Assembly (NCBI GenBank): GCA_027449525.1 | Contig: DAIDLK010000025.1 | Span: 1 to 9,775 of the forward strand | Direction: 5' to 3' | DNA length: 9,775 bases | Source of the DNA: Legionellaceae bacterium | GTDB taxonomy: Bacteria; Pseudomonadota; Gammaproteobacteria; Legionellales; Legionellaceae | Shown here: piece by piece, positions 6,592-9,775 of the stretch | Position numbering within the stretch: the stretch's first letter is position 1 | Layout of the letters: each line of letters begins with the position of its first letter | Notes under the pieces: generated by a model | The model's database searches: none | Told to the model about the DNA's origin: nothing | Seen by the model: only the letters and a program-made list of their open reading frames with translations | Position numbers and translations under genes: made by a program

Positions 6592-6620
6592 TTGTCACAG
6601 CCCCTCGTTATTTGCATAAT
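6592..6620 (+). promoter_or_regulatory. Candidate sigma70 promoter for ruvB
   Basis: TTGTCA (6592-6597) and CATAAT (6615-6620) are separated by 17 bases on the + strand, differing from the consensus hexamers at one position each. The predicted transcription start near 6627 leaves about 54 bases before ruvB. Such a promoter is needed because ruvB here is cut off from ruvCA by genes on the opposite strand. It may also serve the downstream tol genes. Confidence 0.55.
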
Positions 6621-6680
6621 AATTTCTTGGCAGGGTAAGATGCTTATCTTCTTGGTAATGTTGATGCACAGGATGCAATG

Positions 6681-7700
6681 ATGTTGGAAAGTGATCGCTT
6701 GATAAGTTTAAACCCCATAGGCGCAGAAGAAGCACTCGATCGCGCTATTCGTCCGGTACGCTTGAGTGATTACATTGGTCAAGAAGAGGTGCGTCAACAG
6801 ATGCAAGTATTCGTTGAAGCGGCTATGAAGCGCCATGAGGCATTGGATCATGTCTTAATTTTTGGTCCGCCTGGTTTAGGAAAAACTACCTTGGCGAATA
6901 TTATTGCTCACGAGTTGGGGGTTAATTTGCGGCAAACCTCTGGTCCAGTGCTCGAACGCGCTGGGGATATTGCTGCCATTTTAACTAATTTGCAAACTAA
7001 TGATGTGTTGTTTATCGATGAAATTCACCGATTGCATCCAGTGATTGAAGAAATTTTATACCCAGCCATGGAAGACTATAAGCTTGATATTTTAATTGGT
7101 GAAGGTCCCTCTGCGCGTTCCATTAAGATAGAATTACCGCCATTTACTTTAATTGGAGCTACCACGCGTGCTGGTTCGTTAACGTCACCTCTACGGGACC
7201 GGTTTGGTATTGTGCAGCGCGTAGAGTTTTATGCGGTCAGTGATCTCACACTCATCGTGAAGCGTTCTGCCAATTTACTGCAAGTTCCTATAGACGATGC
7301 GGGTGCCCTTGAGATTGCTAAACGCGCTCGAGGTACGCCACGCATTGCCAATCGATTATTGCGTCGTGTTAGGGATTATGCGGATGTTAAAGGTCAGGGA
7401 AACATTACACTGGAAATGGCAAGCTTTGCGCTGGATCAACTGCAAGTCGATGCGTATGGGTTTGATATGATGGATCGTAAACTGTTGTCAGCGGTGCTTG
7501 AGCGTTTTGCTGGCGGGCCAGTGGGACTTGAGAGTATTGCCGCCGCAATTGGCGAAGAAAAGACCACCATCGAAGACGTGATTGAGCCGTACCTGATTCA
7601 ACAAGGCTTTCTGATGCGCACTCCCCGTGGGCGTCAAGCAACTCCCCTCACGTATCAGCATTTTGGTTTAAAGGTTGAGGAAGAAGCTATCACGCGGTAG
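6681..7700 (+). CDS. ruvB: Holliday junction branch migration ATPase RuvB
   Basis: RuvB is the hexameric AAA+ motor that, loaded by RuvA, pumps DNA through the Holliday junction. Counting from the first of two adjacent ATGs (6678), the Walker A motif GPPGLGKT is at 63-70, Walker B LFIDEIH at 111-117, sensor 1 GATTRAG at 160-166, and the arginine finger region PLRDRFG at 171-177. Sensor 2 follows in GTPRIANRLLRRVRD, then a winged-helix DNA-binding domain (about 258-335, ending with RTPRGRQAT). The second ATG (6681) is preferred: it gives the family N-terminus M-x-x-x-DRLIS and leaves 7 bases after AGGA at 6670-6673. Length is 339 residues, normal for the family. It is transcribed divergently from the unknown gene before it, and tolQ follows after 39 bases. 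Confidence 0.97.
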   Translation: MLESDRLISLNPIGAEEALDRAIRPVRLSDYIGQEEVRQQMQVFVEAAMKRHEALDHVLIFGPPGLGKTTLANIIAHELGVNLRQTSGPVLERAGDIAAILTNLQTNDVLFIDEIHRLHPVIEEILYPAMEDYKLDILIGEGPSARSIKIELPPFTLIGATTRAGSLTSPLRDRFGIVQRVEFYAVSDLTLIVKRSANLLQVPIDDAGALEIAKRARGTPRIANRLLRRVRDYADVKGQGNITLEMASFALDQLQVDAYGFDMMDRKLLSAVLERFAGGPVGLESIAAAIGEEKTTIEDVIEPYLIQQGFLMRTPRGRQATPLTYQHFGLKVEEEAITR

Positions 7701-7739
7701 AATAAGCGGTATTTTCAATGCACGCATAGGGTATATCAA

Positions 7740-8417
7740 GTGAATATCTTAGGTTACTTTTTTCAAGCAGGAATGGTGGTTAAGCTGGTAATGCTGTTGT
7801 TGCTTGCGGCTTCGCTGTTTTCTTGGACATTAATTTTGCATCGCGCTTGGTATTTTAGCCAGATGCAAAGCCACTATGAACGTTTTAATCGGCGTTTCTG
7901 GGGTAGTTCCGATTTAAGTATTTTATTTGCCGACGTAGATAGCAACATTGAGTCGCGCCAGGGTTTGGCGACGATCTTTCATGCTGGATTTAAGGAATTT
8001 TTACGTTTACGACCCCAGTCTAGCATTGATTTTGAGGCAATCGTTCGCGTGATGCAAATTGCAATTACAAAAGAAGCTGAGCAGCTGCAACAACATTTAC
8101 CCTGGTTTGCTTCAATAGGGTCAATTGCGCCCTACGTTGGGTTGTTTGGTACTGTGTGGGGCATTATGGCTTCCTTGCAGGCATTGGGGCATGCGCAGCA
8201 AGCTACCATCGCAATGGTTGCACCTGGAATTTCGGAGGCGCTGGTAGCCACGGCGCTTGGTTTGTTCACAGCAATTCCTGCGGTGATGGCGTATAATCGT
8301 TATAGCACCCGAGCCAACAGTTTACTGGGACGTTATGATTTATTCCAAGAAGAACTCTTAGCACTCATTACGGCACAAACTAATTCAGCAGCGCTTTACC
8401 AAGGAAAGTTAGGATGA
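7740..8417 (+). CDS. tolQ: Tol-Pal system protein TolQ
   Basis: TolQ belongs to the ExbB/MotA family of inner-membrane proton-channel subunits and, with TolR, energises TolA during outer-membrane constriction at division. The 225 residues have three membrane helices (about 11-35, 124-147 and 163-187) around a large cytoplasmic loop. Conserved signatures are GSIAPYVGLFGTVWGIM before and in helix 2 and PGISEALVATALGLFTAIPA in helix 3. Translation starts at GTG 7740, supported by AGGG at 7728-7731 and by the NIL N-terminus shared with E. coli TolQ. ybgC, which usually stands directly before tolQ, is absent. The stop overlaps the tolR start (ATGA). Confidence 0.95.
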   Translation: MNILGYFFQAGMVVKLVMLLLLAASLFSWTLILHRAWYFSQMQSHYERFNRRFWGSSDLSILFADVDSNIESRQGLATIFHAGFKEFLRLRPQSSIDFEAIVRVMQIAITKEAEQLQQHLPWFASIGSIAPYVGLFGTVWGIMASLQALGHAQQATIAMVAPGISEALVATALGLFTAIPAVMAYNRYSTRANSLLGRYDLFQEELLALITAQTNSAALYQGKLG

Positions 8418-8869
8418 AAAAACGTGTGCTTAACATCAGTCCTATGGCTGAAATCAATGTTGTGCCGTACATTGATGTTATGTTGGTGTTACTCGTCATT
8501 TTTATGATCACAGCGCCCATACTGTCACAAGGGGTAACGGTGGATTTGCCAAAAATGACCAGCGATGTGGTGCAAAAACAAGCCCATGATCCTGTGATTG
8601 TTTCCGTTGATCGTGATGGATTGTATTATTTAAACAGTGCGAATCATCCGGCTGAGCCCATCGATTCACACGCACTGCAAATTCAAGTAGCTGCAATCCT
8701 GGCTTTAGCGCGTGACGAGCAGCAGACCATTCAAGTGCTGGTGAAGGGTGATCAAGGTGTAAGTTACGGTAGAGTCATGAGCGCCATGGGCCTGCTGAAA
8801 CAAGCGGGGGCTGATAAAGTGGGGTTAGTCACAGAAACAGATGCCCAATCTGCAGAGGAACGCCCATGA
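8414..8869 (+). CDS. tolR: Tol-Pal system protein TolR
   Basis: TolR (ExbD family) partners with TolQ in the proton-driven Tol engine. The 151 residues begin with a short cytoplasmic segment containing EINVVPYIDVMLVLLVIF. D21 in the single membrane helix corresponds to the essential proton-conducting Asp23 of E. coli TolR. The remaining 110 or so residues form the periplasmic domain, with VDLPK after the helix and a conserved VLVKGDQGVSYG stretch. AGGA stands 11 to 14 bases before the ATG (8402-8405), and the frame overlaps tolQ and tolA by 4 bases each, so translation of the three is coupled. Length is slightly above E. coli TolR (142). Confidence 0.95.
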   Translation: MKKRVLNISPMAEINVVPYIDVMLVLLVIFMITAPILSQGVTVDLPKMTSDVVQKQAHDPVIVSVDRDGLYYLNSANHPAEPIDSHALQIQVAAILALARDEQQTIQVLVKGDQGVSYGRVMSAMGLLKQAGADKVGLVTETDAQSAEERP

Positions 8870-9705
8870 ACGGTTGGCGCGCCTACCGTAGCTTTTTTTT
8901 AACAGCGCTCGTCCTGCATTGTTTGTTAGTGATAGGTCTTATTTGGGAACATAGTACCTCTTCTGTCGCGCTGAAGATTGATTCAGGTGTAGCACCTGTC
9001 GCCCAACTGAATCAATCGATCTCACCTCAACATAACGCGATTGAGGCGCACAGTATCGATGCGCAGGCCGTTACGGCTGCGGTTGAAGAACTGAAATTAG
9101 CACGAGCTAAAGCGGCGGAGGTGGAACAAAAGCATCAGCAACAATTACTTGCGGAGGCTCGCGCTGTGGAACAAAAACGCGTGCAGGCCCAGCGCCATAT
9201 TGAAGCGTTAAAAGCCGAGGCAGCCCGATTAGCTCGCATTGAACAACAGCGTGTTCAGCGCGAGCAGCAACATCTTGCCGAGCTTGCCAAACAGAAAGAA
9301 CTGCAGAAACAACAATTGCTGGCTCTACAAAACGAACAGCGGGAATTACGTGAGCGGATGCGTAAGGCAGAAAAAGCAAAGATCGAACAAGCGGCCAATA
9401 CAGCCCGAATGGCTGCCGTTATTGATCAGTACAAAGCACGAATCACCCACGCTATTAGTCAGCAGTGGATTTTACCTGAGCATGCTGATAGGCGCTTATC
9501 AAGCCAGTTCCGTATTCGACTTAATACAGATGGTCGCGTTTTAGAGGTCATGCTCACTCGCAGCAGTGGTGATACTTTGCTTGACCGATCCGCGCAAGCA
9601 GCTATTTATAAAGCATCACCATTACCTGTGCCACCGGACGCCGAACTCAATAAGATCTTTCAGGATATCAGTTTGACGGTACGCCCGGAGAACAGCCAAA
9701 GTTAA
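8866..9705 (+). CDS. tolA: Tol-Pal system protein TolA
   Basis: TolA spans the periplasm and links the TolQR engine to TolB and Pal. The 279 residues show the three-part layout: an N-terminal membrane anchor (about 10-27, SFFLTALVLHCLLVIGLI), a long charged coiled coil (about 66-180, rich in E, A, Q, K, R) and a C-terminal globular TolA/TonB domain (about 186-275, containing YKARITHAISQQW and VLEVMLTRSSGDTLLDRSA). It is shorter than E. coli TolA (421), mostly in the coiled coil, which here is glutamine-rich rather than the alanine/lysine-rich repeats of E. coli. The start overlaps the tolR stop (ATGA). tolB begins 21 bases after the stop. The identification is strengthened by gene order. Confidence 0.93.
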   Translation: MNGWRAYRSFFLTALVLHCLLVIGLIWEHSTSSVALKIDSGVAPVAQLNQSISPQHNAIEAHSIDAQAVTAAVEELKLARAKAAEVEQKHQQQLLAEARAVEQKRVQAQRHIEALKAEAARLARIEQQRVQREQQHLAELAKQKELQKQQLLALQNEQRELRERMRKAEKAKIEQAANTARMAAVIDQYKARITHAISQQWILPEHADRRLSSQFRIRLNTDGRVLEVMLTRSSGDTLLDRSAQAAIYKASPLPVPPDAELNKIFQDISLTVRPENSQS

Positions 9706-9726
9706 CATGGGGTAGGGAGTAGGTTC

Positions 9727-9775
9727 ATGGTTTGGTTAAAAAAATGCATACTAATCGTAATGTTGGTTTATTCTG
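9727..9775 (+). CDS. tolB: Tol-Pal system beta-propeller protein TolB, N-terminal fragment
   Basis: An ATG at 9727 with AGGGAG at 9714-9719 (7-base spacing) opens a frame that runs off the window after 16 codons. The residues (MVWLKKCILIVMLVYS) look like the start of a Sec signal peptide: two lysines followed by a hydrophobic core. TolB is a periplasmic protein that binds TolA and Pal and always follows tolA in this cluster. The call is mainly from gene order plus the signal-peptide character; the mature protein is not visible. Confidence 0.75.
   Translation, partial: MVWLKKCILIVMLVYS

Noticed and set aside
6365..6619. + strand open frame of 84 codons between the unknown gene and ruvB
   Set aside because: Nearly half is antisense to the unknown gene and the rest covers the AT-rich promoter region; no ribosome site or family resemblance.
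7405..8696. - strand frames inside ruvB and tolR
   Set aside because: Both are antisense to firmly identified genes and have no recognisable translation.
9107..9544. Open frames on both strands within tolA
   Set aside because: They are out-of-frame readings of the repetitive coiled-coil coding sequence.

Overview
The window looks like chromosome of a gammaproteobacterium, most likely of the Legionellales (Legionella, Coxiella and relatives). It holds two housekeeping clusters, ruvC-ruvA / ruvB (Holliday junction processing) and tolQ-tolR-tolA-tolB (outer-membrane constriction). In many gammaproteobacteria these lie together as ruvC-ruvA-ruvB-ybgC-tolQRAB-pal. The order assignment is an inference. 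It rests on an armadillo-repeat protein and a cysteine-hydrolase-like protein of the kind common in host-associated Legionellales, and on a PmrAB/QseBC-type two-component system, which in Legionella and Coxiella controls type IV effector genes. No secretion genes are present to confirm it.

Layout. Positions 1-192 carry the C-terminal end of an MFS transporter, whose stop codon overlaps the TTG start of ruvC. ruvC and ruvA follow on the + strand. Positions 1305-6680 are a block foreign to the usual cluster. It contains a + strand ARM-repeat protein (1380-2912, candidate promoter just upstream). Converging on it is a - strand operon: yciB (septation protein A), an OmpR-type response regulator and its histidine kinase (5252 down to 2936), served by a good extended -10 promoter. 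Next comes a second - strand gene (6484-5327) for a 385-residue protein of unknown family with an apparent Cys-His-Asp triad. An AT-rich divergent intergenic region (6485-6680) holds candidate promoters for that gene and for ruvB. ruvB is followed by tolQ, tolR and tolA, which overlap by 4 bases at each junction, and by the first codons of tolB. ybgC, often found between ruvB and tolQ, is absent here.

How the parts fit. RuvA and RuvB form the branch-migration motor and RuvC cuts the junction. Here ruvB is separated from ruvCA by about 5.4 kb and seems to have its own promoter. TolQ, TolR and TolA form the proton-driven inner-membrane engine that works on periplasmic TolB. The inserted block pairs a regulator system with two accessory proteins that look made for protein interaction or modification rather than metabolism. 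Tandem 9-base motifs resembling the published Legionella PmrA site lie upstream of both accessory genes, strongest before the cysteine-hydrolase-like gene. Their spacing to the start codons is too short for a standard activator arrangement, so the link is only a hypothesis.
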